This document shows, in pieces, positions 1-8,941 of a stretch of DNA of 64,000 nucleotides. The stretch is from Oscillospiraceae bacterium (GTDB lineage Bacteria > Bacillota > Clostridia > Oscillospirales > Acutalibacteraceae). The stretch lies in NCBI GenBank assembly GCA_009779995.1, contig WRDW01000005.1, positions 1 to 64,000 on the forward strand, in the 5' to 3' direction. The position numbers and the translations under genes are program-made. The notes below the pieces were generated by a model. That model made no database searches and had not been told where the DNA came from. It saw only the letters and a program-made list of their open reading frames with translations. The first letter of the stretch is position 1, and every line of letters begins with the position of its first letter.

Positions 1-165
1 CAGCGTGAGCAAAACCGCCGCGAGGGTGGCTGCGGCGAACGCGAAGGGGTAGATCCCAGGCTGCCAGTTGACATACACGTCGTAGTACCAGAGCAGGGCG
101 GCGGCCAAAGCCGCCGTCAGGCCCAGGGCCGCGAGGGAGGTTAAGATGCTGGTCTGCTTTTTCAT
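1..165 (-). CDS. partial small membrane protein (N-terminal part, runs off the window edge)
   Basis: Minus-strand ATG at 163-165 preceded by GGAGGTCACT; open to base 1: MKKQTSILTSLAALGLTAALAAALLWYYDVYVNWQPGIYPFAFAAATLAAVLLTL... Confidence 0.55.
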   Translation of the reverse strand, partial: MKKQTSILTSLAALGLTAALAAALLWYYDVYVNWQPGIYPFAFAAATLAAVLLTL

Positions 166-207
166 AGTGACCTCCGAATCTCTCTTATTCAATGTAATGA
201 ATAATAA

Positions 208-384
208 ATGAACCCGCTTAACCATCTGATGGATTGGGACATTTTTGAGGAGACGCTTGACAGGGTAAAGCCGGACAAGACGCGGGGCGGCAAGGGAGGG
301 AGGCCGCCGTATATCAGGTTTCCCCCCAAAGCACAACAGAAAAAACTCGGGAGGGCATTCGTCGCGCTGGCAAATGGAGAGTGA
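208..384 (+). pseudogene. N-terminal relic of an IS5/IS1182-type transposase
   Basis: Reads MNPLNHLMDWDIFEETLDRVKPDKTRGGKGGRPPYIRFPPKAQQKKLGRAFVALANGE*, resembling the IS5-type transposase N-terminus (DWxxFEExL...GRPPxxxR) but stopping at 58 aa. Confidence 0.5.
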
Positions 385-536
385 GGGGAGCAACCGCTGC
401 TGCCGCTTGGATCAACAGCTACCCCCGCCGCCTGCTCGGCGGCCTTTCCGCCAACTTCTTCGCTATCAGGTGCCGGCTGGACAATTAATGTTTCAATTCG
501 CCAATTCGCCTTATCTCCTTTTGGGCGAAATTTATC

Positions 537-565
537 TTGACAAATCGTGTCTATGGTGCTATACT
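537..565 (+). promoter_or_regulatory. sigma-A-type promoter for putative antisense RNA 1
   Basis: TTGACA (537-542), 17-bp spacer, TATACT (560-565). Confidence 0.75.
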
Positions 566-571
566 GTTCAC

Positions 572-675
572 GAGGGGTGGCGCTGCGTTAGGCAGACGGC
601 CTTCCTCCCCTCGTTATGCTACGTGATGGAAGTAACCGCCCAGGCTGGTCAGGCTTAGGGGCGGTTACTTCTTGT
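572..675 (+). ncRNA. putative type I antitoxin RNA 1, ending in a bidirectional terminator
   Basis: Downstream of the 537-565 promoter; ends in hairpin AAGTAACCGCCC...GGGGCGGTTACTTCTT (630-672), which overlaps the 3' end of the convergent small ORF. Confidence 0.6.
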
Positions 676-745
676 TGCCACGTATGGTCATGAGGTACCC
701 TGTCGCAATCACGAGGAATGCTAAGATGTAAATCTCTATGCTCAT
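665..745 (-). CDS. putative type I toxin peptide, 26 aa: MSIEIYILAFLVIATGYLMTIRGNKK
   Basis: Minus-strand ORF with SD GGGGGTGAG; single hydrophobic helix and basic tail; stop codon lies in the terminator stem; paralogues at 1008-1094 and 43917-43988. Confidence 0.65.
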   Translation of the reverse strand: MSIEIYILAFLVIATGYLMTIRGNKK

Positions 746-807
746 ACAGTCTCACCCCCTTTCGGAAGTGAGGGGAGTAACCGCCGCTGCCGCGCAGCGC
801 CGCTTAC

Positions 808-836
808 ATTATACAATGCCCCCTTGAAAAATACAA
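808..836 (-). promoter_or_regulatory. promoter of toxin 1
   Basis: Minus strand TTGTAT-17 bp-TATAAT. Confidence 0.6.
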
Positions 837-876
837 GGGGTTATTTCCGTTAATCGCCTTTTGGGCGAAATTTATC

Positions 877-905
877 TTGACAAATCATGTAGTTGGTGCT
901 ATACT
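877..905 (+). promoter_or_regulatory. promoter for putative antisense RNA 2
   Basis: TTGACA (877-882), 17 bp, TATACT (900-905); near-identical to 537-565. Confidence 0.75.
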
Positions 906-911
906 GTTCAC

Positions 912-1018
912 GAGGGGTGGCGCTGCGGTAGCAGACGGCCTTCCTCCCCTCGCAAATTGTGCTAGTTTGCAAGAAGTAACCGCCCAGCCTGTCGGAGCTA
1001 GGGGCGGTTACTTCTTAC
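912..1018 (+). ncRNA. putative type I antitoxin RNA 2
   Basis: Same architecture as RNA 1; terminator AAGAAGTAACCGCCC...GGGGCGGTTACTTCTT (971-1016). Confidence 0.6.
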
Positions 1019-1094
1019 TGCCGTGGATGGACAGGATATAACCGGTTGCGACTACAAGGAAAGCCAGGATGTAGAGCGCGAAGTTTGCGTCCAT
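1008..1094 (-). CDS. putative type I toxin peptide, 28 aa: MDANFALYILAFLVVATGYILSIHGSKK
   Basis: Minus-strand ORF with SD AAAGGGGGTGAG; paralogue of 665-745. Confidence 0.65.
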   Translation of the reverse strand: MDANFALYILAFLVVATGYILSIHGSKK

Positions 1095-1155
1095 CTTTCT
1101 CACCCCCTTTCGGGAGCAAGGGGAGCAACCGCCGCTGCCGCGCAGCGCCGCCTAT

Positions 1156-1184
1156 ATTATACAATGCCCCCTTGTAAAATACAA
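1156..1184 (-). promoter_or_regulatory. promoter of toxin 2
   Basis: Minus strand TTGTAT-17 bp-TATAAT. Confidence 0.6.
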
Positions 1185-1236
1185 GGGGGTTTGGGAATTT
1201 AGTTGGGGTTAGAGAAGAGGGGTGAGTAGCTCTTTT

Positions 1237-2130
1237 TCAGTTGATAGTTACGTTCCCAAAGCCATAACCGACAAAACTATTTTTTCCGCTCTCAGATGTT
1301 CCCTTTTCCCACACTCTCCCTTTCAAAACATATCTAAATTCTATTTTTTCCACTCCTACTACATTTAACTTAAGTTCATACGGTTCCATATCGCCATCTA
1401 GCTCGATTCTTTTGATCTCACTCCCATCGCCTGTAATCAATAGCTCCGCGCTAGCTTTTGCTAAGGAATCAATATGCCCTATGATGCCAGTAATCGTCTT
1501 ATATTCCTCTTTTAATATGTAACTAGCAATTGTTGATTTTTCCGAAGCGTCCTCTTGTAAGCTCCATGTCATACCATTACGGTACTCCACAGAATTCATT
1601 TGAAAATAATCAAATCCATCACCATAACCTGGTGGGAATTTGTGATAGGGACCTCCTGATGTATGTATCTCTTGTGCTGCTTGAAAAAAAGGTTTTGGTC
1701 CAACGAAAGGCCAATTTTTTTTCAAGAAGAAAACACCTAATAGAATTAAGAACACCAGGAGAAAGAGCAAGATACCTTTTGCCATCCACCTTGCATCCTT
1801 GGTTTCATTTTCACCTTCTCCTTCTGCTCCAAATTTCATTTTGAAAAATTCTAAATTGAATTTAAACTTTTTGGGTTGACTTGTGGTTGGTGTTTGTGGG
1901 TTGCTTGGTGCTGGCAAAGTGGGGTTTACATGAGAAGCTAGAGAAGCTGGCTGTTGAGGTTTATAGCGAATGGTCGTAAAGCTATCGCCATCCCCATTTC
2001 GAACATACTCCGGAAGATCATTCCCCCAGAAGGGATAAGTCGTTTTGGTTACTTCATCACGGTAATACCAATCGGGTTGATGCCTATGATCCTCCATCTC
2101 TCCTGTAAAAGGGTTCCTGCACGTAACCAT
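1237..2130 (-). CDS. hypothetical protein with one central transmembrane segment
   Basis: 297-aa ORF; AT-rich compared with neighbours; hydrophobic LLFLLVFLILLGVFFL segment. Confidence 0.65.
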   Translation of the reverse strand: MVTCRNPFTGEMEDHRHQPDWYYRDEVTKTTYPFWGNDLPEYVRNGDGDSFTTIRYKPQQPASLASHVNPTLPAPSNPQTPTTSQPKKFKFNLEFFKMKFGAEGEGENETKDARWMAKGILLFLLVFLILLGVFFLKKNWPFVGPKPFFQAAQEIHTSGGPYHKFPPGYGDGFDYFQMNSVEYRNGMTWSLQEDASEKSTIASYILKEEYKTITGIIGHIDSLAKASAELLITGDGSEIKRIELDGDMEPYELKLNVVGVEKIEFRYVLKGRVWEKGTSESGKNSFVGYGFGNVTIN

Positions 2131-2209
2131 ATGCCATTCTCCTTGTATCTAATGGGATTTTCATTTGTCATTATACGACAACTCTTCCCAAAAATCAAGG
2201 GGTTTATTC

Positions 2210-3703
2210 CTAAAATTTTACTTTTTTAAACCGCCAATACGCCTCCCGCCACGCCTCCCCGTCATCCACCCCATACACATCCAAATCAAAGCTGCCCCGC
2301 ACAACCTCGCGGGCCTGCCTCAAGTCGGCGACCTCGCCCTGGGCGATCATCTGCGCGAGCAGATTCCCCAGCACGGTGGCCTCCGCGGGCCCGGCCAAAA
2401 CGGGTATCCCGCAGGCCCTCGCGGTCATTTTGCACAGCAGGCCGTCCTTCACGCCGCCGCCCATCACGTGCAGGGCATTGTAGCGTTTGCCGGTGCAAAG
2501 CTCAAGCTTTTCGAGGGTCGCGCGGTATTTCATCGCCAGGGATTCGTAGATGCAGCGCACGGTTTCGCCGACGGAACCCGGCGGGGTCTGGCCGGTCTTT
2601 GTGCAATATGCTGAGATGCGTTCCGGCACATTGCCATGGGCGATGAACGCGGGGTCGTCCGGGTCGATGAAGCGGGCGAAGGGCGGTGCCTCCAGGGCCA
2701 GGCGCTCCAGGTCGGCGTAGCTGTAGCTGTAGCTGTGCCTGTTCCAGTGGCGGCGGGACTCCTGGATGAGCCACAGCCCGGTGATGTTCTTGAGGAAGCG
2801 CGTTTTGCCGAAGCCGCTCTCGTTCGTTATGCTGTAGGAAAAGCTCTTATCGTTCACGATGGGCCTGTCCAGCTCCGTGCCGAAGAGGCTCCAGGTGCCG
2901 GAACTGATGAAGGCGAACTCTGAGCCATAGAGGTTCGCCTTGGCGAAATCGTCCTGCGCCGCTGGCACCGCGCACACGGCGGAGCCGGTGTCGTGGCCGC
3001 AGACGGAGATAACAGGCACGGGGCCGAGGCCGGTCTCGTCCTGGATTTCGGGTAGCAGCGTGCCCAGAACTGTGCCTGAAGGCACGATTTCGCCGAAGAG
3101 CTCTCGCGGCAGGCCCAGTTTATCGAATATGAGAGATGACCAGTCGCCGGTATGCACGTTCAAAAGCTGCGTCGTGCGCGCGATGGAGCTCTCCGTGGCC
3201 ATCGCGCCGGTGAGGAAATAGCCCAGCAGGTCCGGCAGCATCAGCAGGCTTTTGGCCTGATCGAGCACTTCCGGGCGCTGCGATTTGAGCGCGTACAGCT
3301 GGTAAATCGTATTGAAAGGCAGGCGCTGCAGGCCGGTTTCGTCGTAGAGCGCCCTGGGTGTAAGGAGCTTGTCCACCTCTTCGATGACGCCATTTGTCCT
3401 GCTGTCACGGTAGTGAATTGGATTTTCCAGCAGCAGCCCGCGCCTGTCCAGCAGGCCGAAGTCCACGCCCCAGGTGTCGATGCCTATGGCGGTGATTTCA
3501 TGCTGCGATGCTTTCGCCAGCCCGGTTTTGATTTCATGCAGCAGCCGCAGGATGTCCCAGTACAGCGTGCCGTTTACGCGCACGGCGTCGTTGGAGAAGC
3601 GGTGCAGCTCGTCCAGGGTGATGGCATGGCCGTCCCAGCGGCCGAGCATCACCCGGCCGCCGGAGGCCCCCAGATCGATCGCTATGTAATTTTTCTCACA
3701 CAT
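2210..3703 (-). CDS. rhaB: rhamnulokinase (FGGY family)
   Basis: MCEKNYIAIDLGASGGRVMLGRWDG...IGIDTWGVDFGLLD...; FGGY kinase N-terminus and GGG motif. Confidence 0.9.
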   Translation of the reverse strand: MCEKNYIAIDLGASGGRVMLGRWDGHAITLDELHRFSNDAVRVNGTLYWDILRLLHEIKTGLAKASQHEITAIGIDTWGVDFGLLDRRGLLLENPIHYRDSRTNGVIEEVDKLLTPRALYDETGLQRLPFNTIYQLYALKSQRPEVLDQAKSLLMLPDLLGYFLTGAMATESSIARTTQLLNVHTGDWSSLIFDKLGLPRELFGEIVPSGTVLGTLLPEIQDETGLGPVPVISVCGHDTGSAVCAVPAAQDDFAKANLYGSEFAFISSGTWSLFGTELDRPIVNDKSFSYSITNESGFGKTRFLKNITGLWLIQESRRHWNRHSYSYSYADLERLALEAPPFARFIDPDDPAFIAHGNVPERISAYCTKTGQTPPGSVGETVRCIYESLAMKYRATLEKLELCTGKRYNALHVMGGGVKDGLLCKMTARACGIPVLAGPAEATVLGNLLAQMIAQGEVADLRQAREVVRGSFDLDVYGVDDGEAWREAYWRFKKVKF

Positions 3704-4124
3704 CCGCAACAACGCCCTTTTTCAAAATGACATTCGCGTAGAGCTCGGTCTCCCCCGTGGCGACGACGGCGTAGGCCTCCTTCGCCCTGTCGTAGAACGC
3801 GAAGCGCTCCACCAGCTCCACGTGGCGGTCGCCCTCCCGGCGCAGGATGCACTTGCTGTACTCCTGCCAGATGGGCGGGCGGATGGACGGGTCGCCGGTG
3901 TCCATCAGCGCCACGGGGCACTCCACGAAGCCGTCCAGGGGGAAGTACAGCAGGATGGCGTCCAGCAGCGCGGGGATGCCGTGGCCGTCGGCCCGCACGA
4001 GGCGCTGCGCCAGGGAGGCCGAGGGGAAGTTCGCGTCGCCGAGGACGAGCTCGTCGCCGTGGCCCATCTCGCTCAGGGTGGCGAGCAGCGCCGGGGAGAG
4101 GATGGGCGGGATATTTTTCAGCAT
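3696..4124 (-). CDS. fucU: RbsD/FucU family sugar mutarotase (likely L-fucose mutarotase)
   Basis: MLKNIPPILSPALLATLSEMGHGDELVLGDANFPS; ORF overlaps rhaB start. Confidence 0.88.
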   Translation of the reverse strand: MLKNIPPILSPALLATLSEMGHGDELVLGDANFPSASLAQRLVRADGHGIPALLDAILLYFPLDGFVECPVALMDTGDPSIRPPIWQEYSKCILRREGDRHVELVERFAFYDRAKEAYAVVATGETELYANVILKKGVVADV

Positions 4125-4153
4125 GGTAATGCCCCTTTCGCAGTATGATCAAG

Positions 4154-4783
4154 CTATTTTATGCGCTTCGGGCGGAAGATATGCGGCTCCAGCCACTGGA
4201 ATAGAAGCATTGCCAGCAGTGCGCAGGCGAGGCCCGCAAGAACCCCTCCAAGTATGTCCGTGGCGTAGTGCACGCCCAGGTACAGCCGCGAAAAGGCGAT
4301 CAGCGCCGCCAGCACAATCCCAATGTACGATACCCAGCGCGCGTTCCCCACCCATTCTTTTTTCGAGCCGAAACACCACGCCAGCGCCGCCGCGAGGGAG
4401 GCCCCCGTGTGCCCGGAGGGGAAGGACATGTCGCTGGGCATACTTTTGGCCAGCGCGCCGCCCGGGAACACAGCCCGGTACGCCTGCATCCACCAGTCGA
4501 TCTCCAGGTCATAGGGCCGCGGCCGGGCGAAGAGCGGCTTCATGGCGACATTGACGATGAGCAGCTGAAAAATCAGCGCGAAGACCATGATCAGCCCGAT
4601 TTTTCTCGTCTTCTTGAAAATCAGGAAGCCCACTGCCAGCGCGATCCAGAACCACCCGCTGTTGCCCAGCATGGTGACGAAGTTGAAGAACCAGTCCAGC
4701 GCGGGGCTGGTCCCAGGGCTGAACACGCGGCCTATCCACTGGAAGGCGGCGGCGTCGAAGGAAAGGAAGGGTTCGAAGAGCAT
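4154..4783 (-). CDS. PAP2-family phosphatase (membrane)
   Basis: Motifs KPLFARPRP, PSGHT, SRLYLGVHYATDILGG. Confidence 0.88.
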   Translation of the reverse strand: MLFEPFLSFDAAAFQWIGRVFSPGTSPALDWFFNFVTMLGNSGWFWIALAVGFLIFKKTRKIGLIMVFALIFQLLIVNVAMKPLFARPRPYDLEIDWWMQAYRAVFPGGALAKSMPSDMSFPSGHTGASLAAALAWCFGSKKEWVGNARWVSYIGIVLAALIAFSRLYLGVHYATDILGGVLAGLACALLAMLLFQWLEPHIFRPKRIK

Positions 4784-4794
4784 GAGTGGCCTCC

Positions 4795-5224
4795 AATGCT
4801 GAATTATGAATGCTGAATGCTGAATTATTTTTTCTGCGACTTACATATTGCTGTCAATAGCCGCAGAATCTCTTGGCAGTCCTTATTTATGCTTTCGTAC
4901 TCTTTTTGCTCCAGCTCTTTGCTTGCATACATTATATCAAGCCAATATTCTGTTTCACTTGCTTCCTTCAGAGCTATACTCATTTTTGCATAGAAGTCTG
5001 GTTTGCTCTGTCCGCGTACCGCCTCTTTCACATTGGCGCCTATACTGGTTCCGCTACGTAAAAGCTGTCTACATAAATCATATTCAACTTTTCTCAGCCG
5101 AAGAAGCTTATACAGCCGAATAATCCGAATAGCAAAGGTTCTACTTTTGTCTACGATAATATTTCCATCAGCCACAAACTATCCTCCTAAATAATTCAGC
5201 ATTCAGCATTCATAATTCAGCATT
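4795..5224. mobile_element. 430-bp unit with 36-bp perfect terminal inverted repeats enclosing a four-helix-bundle gene
   Basis: 4795-4830 AATGCTGAATTATGAATGCTGAATGCTGAATTATTT is the exact reverse complement of 5189-5224. Confidence 0.7.
4825..5175 (-). CDS. four helix bundle protein (S23/IVP-like, TIGR02436 type)
   Basis: KSRTFAIRIIRLYKLL...LLRSGTSIGANVKEAVRGQSKPDFYAKMSIALKEASETEYWLDIM. Confidence 0.88.
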   Translation of the reverse strand: MADGNIIVDKSRTFAIRIIRLYKLLRLRKVEYDLCRQLLRSGTSIGANVKEAVRGQSKPDFYAKMSIALKEASETEYWLDIMYASKELEQKEYESINKDCQEILRLLTAICKSQKK

Positions 5225-6480
5225 CAAAACGCCTCCCCGCAGACCTCCTCCAGGCACCACATCCCCCGCTCGAAGGTCTCACGGTCTATCCACATGCCGT
5301 TGGTGAAATCCGGCACGGGCACCGGCGCGCCGCCCATGGCCGCGCTTTGCTCGCTCAAACAGGTGATGGCCATCCAGGCGGCTGTGTCATAGACGTCGAT
5401 TGGGGGGGCAACTTGACGTTGCACTGCATCTACAAATGCCGACAAAACCAGGTAGTCCATCCCGCCGTGCCCGCCGAAGTGTACGCCCTCGTCGTGGTAG
5501 GCCTTCCAAAGGGGGTGCTCGTACTTCTCGATGTAGTCGCTGAAGTATTCCCAATCGCCTGTCCAGCTGGAATGCGGCGAGACGCCGTCGATGTGGATGG
5601 CGTCGCCGAAGGGGGCCTCCAGGAAGATGCCCTTCGTGCCCTGGATGCAGTAGTCGCGGCTGTAGGGCCGGGGCAGAGTGCAGTCGTGCGTCAGGCGTAT
5701 GGTCTCGCCGTTGGCGCAGGCGATGAGGGTATCCACGATGTCGCCCTCATTGAAGACTTGATTTGCCAGGTAGTAATCCGGGCCCTTCTCTCTCACGATA
5801 AACTCATGCAGGCCCCGGGCTTTCGAAGCCACGCTGTTGACTGCCAAAAAGCGATTGCCTCTATTGATGCGCAGTAATTTCGCAATCGGCCCGAGCTGGT
5901 GCGTGGGGTAGAGCTCCCCGTTGCGTCCAATAAAGTTGCGCAGCCGCCCGTGGCGATTTTCTTTCCCGTAGCCGATCTCGTCGCGCAGATCGTGGCGGTA
6001 GCCGCCCTCGCAGTGCACGATCTCCCCGAAGATGCCCTGCCGCGCCATGTTGAACAGTGCCATTTCTTTTCTGTCGTAGCAGCAGTTCTCCAGCAGCATA
6101 CAGAACCTGCCTGTTTCTTCAGAGGCGCGCACCATCTGCCAGCACTCCTCCGTGCTCGCTGCCCCGCCGACCTCTATCGCCACGTCGCAGCCCGCGCGCA
6201 TGGCGTCCACGGCGATGCGCCCGTGGGTGATCCACGTGGAGCAGCACAGCACGGCGTCGAGGTTCTCTTTCGAGAGCATCTCTCTGTGATTGCGATATAC
6301 AGCTGGCGTTATGCCCGTCTTCTCTTCCACGATCTTTGCGGCTTCCTGTGCCCTGTCCTCGTAGACGTCGCACACGGCGGGCACAGCCACGCCCGCGATG
6401 CTGAGCATCTCGCGCATCTGCCCCCTGCCGCGCCCGCCGAGCCCTACGCAGCCGATGCGGATGGTTTTTATCTCGTTCAT
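5224..6480 (-). CDS. Gfo/Idh/MocA family oxidoreductase
   Basis: IRIGCVGLGGRGRGQMREML Rossmann motif; stop codon abuts the inverted repeat at 5224. Confidence 0.9.
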   Translation of the reverse strand: MNEIKTIRIGCVGLGGRGRGQMREMLSIAGVAVPAVCDVYEDRAQEAAKIVEEKTGITPAVYRNHREMLSKENLDAVLCCSTWITHGRIAVDAMRAGCDVAIEVGGAASTEECWQMVRASEETGRFCMLLENCCYDRKEMALFNMARQGIFGEIVHCEGGYRHDLRDEIGYGKENRHGRLRNFIGRNGELYPTHQLGPIAKLLRINRGNRFLAVNSVASKARGLHEFIVREKGPDYYLANQVFNEGDIVDTLIACANGETIRLTHDCTLPRPYSRDYCIQGTKGIFLEAPFGDAIHIDGVSPHSSWTGDWEYFSDYIEKYEHPLWKAYHDEGVHFGGHGGMDYLVLSAFVDAVQRQVAPPIDVYDTAAWMAITCLSEQSAAMGGAPVPVPDFTNGMWIDRETFERGMWCLEEVCGEAF

Positions 6481-6576
6481 GATGATCCGCCTTTTGCTTA
6501 TTATATATGAATTATACTATAGAATGGGGCGGTGCGCAAGGGGGGAAATAAAAATTAAAATCTCGCAAAAATCCAG

Positions 6577-6605
6577 TTGACACGATAGCTGAATTCGGGT
6601 ATAAT
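6577..6605 (+). promoter_or_regulatory. promoter of type II TA operon
   Basis: TTGACA-17 bp-TATAAT. Confidence 0.75.
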
Positions 6606-6637
6606 ATTGTTATAACTAGAGATGGAGGGTACGCGAA

Positions 6638-6898
6638 TTGCCGAGCATTCGACCAAGCGCATACTTGCGCAACAACTACAATGATATTTCCGAATACTGC
6701 CACGCGAGGATGGAACCCGTGTTTATCACCAGAAACGGCCACGGGGATTTGGCAGTCATGAGCATCGAAGCCTACGAAAAATTCTGCGGGCGTTATGAGC
6801 TGTATCATCTGCTTGACGAGGCACTTGAGGCTGAAAAAGCGGGAGATTATATGGATTATGATGAATTCATTGCGGGCTTGCGGAAGGAATTTGCATGA
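6638..6898 (+). CDS. Phd/YefM-type antitoxin
   Basis: 86 aa, PSIRPSAYLRNNYNDISEYCHARMEPVFITRNGHGDLAVMSIEAYE; TTG start; overlaps downstream toxin by 4 nt. Confidence 0.88.
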   Translation: MPSIRPSAYLRNNYNDISEYCHARMEPVFITRNGHGDLAVMSIEAYEKFCGRYELYHLLDEALEAEKAGDYMDYDEFIAGLRKEFA

Positions 6899-7233
6899 CT
6901 TACAAAATCCGAATCATGAAACCCGCACAGGACGAGATGCGGGAAACCTACCGCTATATCGCAGAAGAATTGGGCAATCCTATAGCGGCGGAGCGTCGGC
7001 TTTCGCTGATTGACAACGCCATCCAGTCATTGAAGGAGAATCCGGGCCGATTTCCGCTTGTTCGGGACGAGTATCTGGCGTCAAAGGGGTATCGGATGAT
7101 CGTTGTGAAAAATCATCTCGTCTTCTTCATCGTCCGCGAGAAGGAAAAGGCTGTATCCGTCATGCGCGTCCTGTATGGGCGCAGGGATTGGATGCGCCTG
7201 CTGAGAATAGAAGCGGCACATTTACAGGAATAG
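6895..7233 (+). CDS. RelE/ParE family toxin
   Basis: 112 aa, YKIRIMKPAQDEMRETYRYIAEELGNPIAAERRL...MRVLYGRRDWMRLL. Confidence 0.88.
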   Translation: MTYKIRIMKPAQDEMRETYRYIAEELGNPIAAERRLSLIDNAIQSLKENPGRFPLVRDEYLASKGYRMIVVKNHLVFFIVREKEKAVSVMRVLYGRRDWMRLLRIEAAHLQE

Positions 7234-7302
7234 AAAAGCCATAAATACCCACTCCCCCGCATATACATGACAACAAACTTGTATTACGCGGGGGGTCATT
7301 CT

Positions 7303-8370
7303 ATGCCTACGATAAGCCTGTGCATGATCGTCAAAAACGAGGAGGAGGTGCTGGCGCGCTGCCTTGCCAGCGCGAAGCCGCTGGTGGACGAGATCGTCGT
7401 CGTCGACACCGGCAGCGAGGACAGCACCAAGGAGATTGCCCGGCAGTTCACCGATAAGGTCTACGACTTCGAGTGGATAGACAACTTCGGCGCGGCGCGC
7501 AATTTTGCCTTTTCCCAAGGAACCTGCGATTACTTGATGTGGCTGGACGCCGACGATATTATATTGCCCGAGGACGCGGCGGCCTTTTTGTCATTGAAAG
7601 AAACCCTGGACAGTTCCGTGGACACTGTCATGATGAAATATAATATAGCCTTCGACGAGCAGGGCAAGCCCACGTTCAGCTACTACCGGGAGCGCGTGAT
7701 GCGCAATTGCCCCCTGGCCCGCTGGGATGGCGCGATCCACGAGGTCGTTACGCCCTTCGGCAAGATCATCCACGCCCCCATAGGCGTCACCCACCGGCGC
7801 AAGGACAAAACCGACGCCCAGCGGAACCTCCGCCTGTTTGAGCGCCTGATCCAGCGGGGCGAGACACTCTCGCCCCGGGAGCAATTCTACTACGCCCGGG
7901 AGCTCTATTACAACGCCCGCTACGCCGAGGCCGCGGCCATGTTCGAGCGCTTCCTGAACGAGGGCAGGGGCTGGTTGGAGAACAACATCGAGGCCTGCCG
8001 CGTGCAGGCCCAGTGCTACAACGCCCTCAAGCAGCCCGAGCCCGCCCTGCAGGCCCTGCTGCGCTCCTTCACCTACGACGCCCCCCGCGCCGAGCTCTGC
8101 TGCGAGCTGGGCTACTATTTCTTTGCGCGCAATGAGTTCGAGAAGGCCGTCCAGTGGTATGCAACAGCACTATTGTGCCCGAAGAAGGAGGCCTCCGGGG
8201 CGTTTTTGCTGGAGGACTGCTACGGCTACCTGCCGCATTTGCAGATGTGCGTGTGCCTGGACCGCCTGGGCCGCACGGCCGAGGCCGTCGCCCACAACGA
8301 GGAGGCGATGAAAATACGCCCGCAGTCCAAGGCCTGCGAGCACAACAGGATGTATTTCGAGGGGAAGTGA
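7303..8370 (+). CDS. glycosyltransferase family 2 with TPR-like C-terminal region
   Basis: MPTISLCMIVKNEEEVLARCLASAKPLVDEIVVVDTGSEDST...LWLDADD. Confidence 0.88.
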   Translation: MPTISLCMIVKNEEEVLARCLASAKPLVDEIVVVDTGSEDSTKEIARQFTDKVYDFEWIDNFGAARNFAFSQGTCDYLMWLDADDIILPEDAAAFLSLKETLDSSVDTVMMKYNIAFDEQGKPTFSYYRERVMRNCPLARWDGAIHEVVTPFGKIIHAPIGVTHRRKDKTDAQRNLRLFERLIQRGETLSPREQFYYARELYYNARYAEAAAMFERFLNEGRGWLENNIEACRVQAQCYNALKQPEPALQALLRSFTYDAPRAELCCELGYYFFARNEFEKAVQWYATALLCPKKEASGAFLLEDCYGYLPHLQMCVCLDRLGRTAEAVAHNEEAMKIRPQSKACEHNRMYFEGK

Positions 8371-8777
8371 CAAGGCCCCGCGGAACGCGAACGCACGGCC
8401 CTCCCCCTAAGCGTACCAACGGGCATAAAGCCCGTGACGGGCTTGCGCCCGCGCTTAAAAACCAGCTTTTTCACGTCCCGCAGGAACCCTGCCCAAACAT
8501 CATAGCACCTGCGGCCCGGCAATGCAAGCGCATTGACCGAATATTTATTTCGGCATAGCCTAAAACGCATTCGCAAGGGAGATTTTTCCCGAAGGGAATA
8601 ATGGGCCTGCCAAAATATTTATAGCCGCTGGGAGGGATTGCCATGCCCGCAACGGTCAAACAGGCCTCCGGGCCCCCTATGCCCGCCCAGACGCCATAGT
8701 GCTGCGCACACTGCGGGAGGTCTGGCCCGCCTTCCCGAAGGATTTTTCGCCCGAAAGATTTTGCGTAAAAAATTTGC

Positions 8778-8806
8778 TTGACAAAAGTCTATAAATCTGA
8801 TATGAT
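8778..8806 (+). promoter_or_regulatory. promoter for putative antisense RNA 4
   Basis: TTGACA (8778-8783), 17 bp, TATGAT (8801-8806). Confidence 0.7.
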
Positions 8807-8812
8807 ATGCAT

Positions 8813-8941
8813 AGAAGGGGAGCGCCCCCGGGCGGACACCCGAGGACGCAGCACCGCACAGGTTGCGGCTGCACCTCTTTCCTCTTAACGAGTTAGAAGG
8901 AACCGCCCAAGTTGTTGAGGCTTGAGGGCGGTTCTTTCTTT
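8813..8941 (+). ncRNA. putative type I antitoxin RNA 4
   Basis: Ends in terminator GAAGGAACCGCCC...GGGCGGTTCTTTCTTT, convergent with the 58-aa minus-strand ORF. Confidence 0.5.

Noticed and set aside
374-658. 94-aa plus-strand ORF
   Set aside because: It spans the IS relic end, promoter and antitoxin RNA of TA locus 1; no SD and no plausible protein features.
6638-7233. Phd/RelE pair as a novel system
   Set aside because: Standard type II TA operon with intact genes and promoter; listed only as a feature.
8420-8770. Possible decayed gene between the glycosyltransferase and the fourth TA-like locus
   Set aside because: Short fragments in different frames with no motif I could assign; insufficient evidence.
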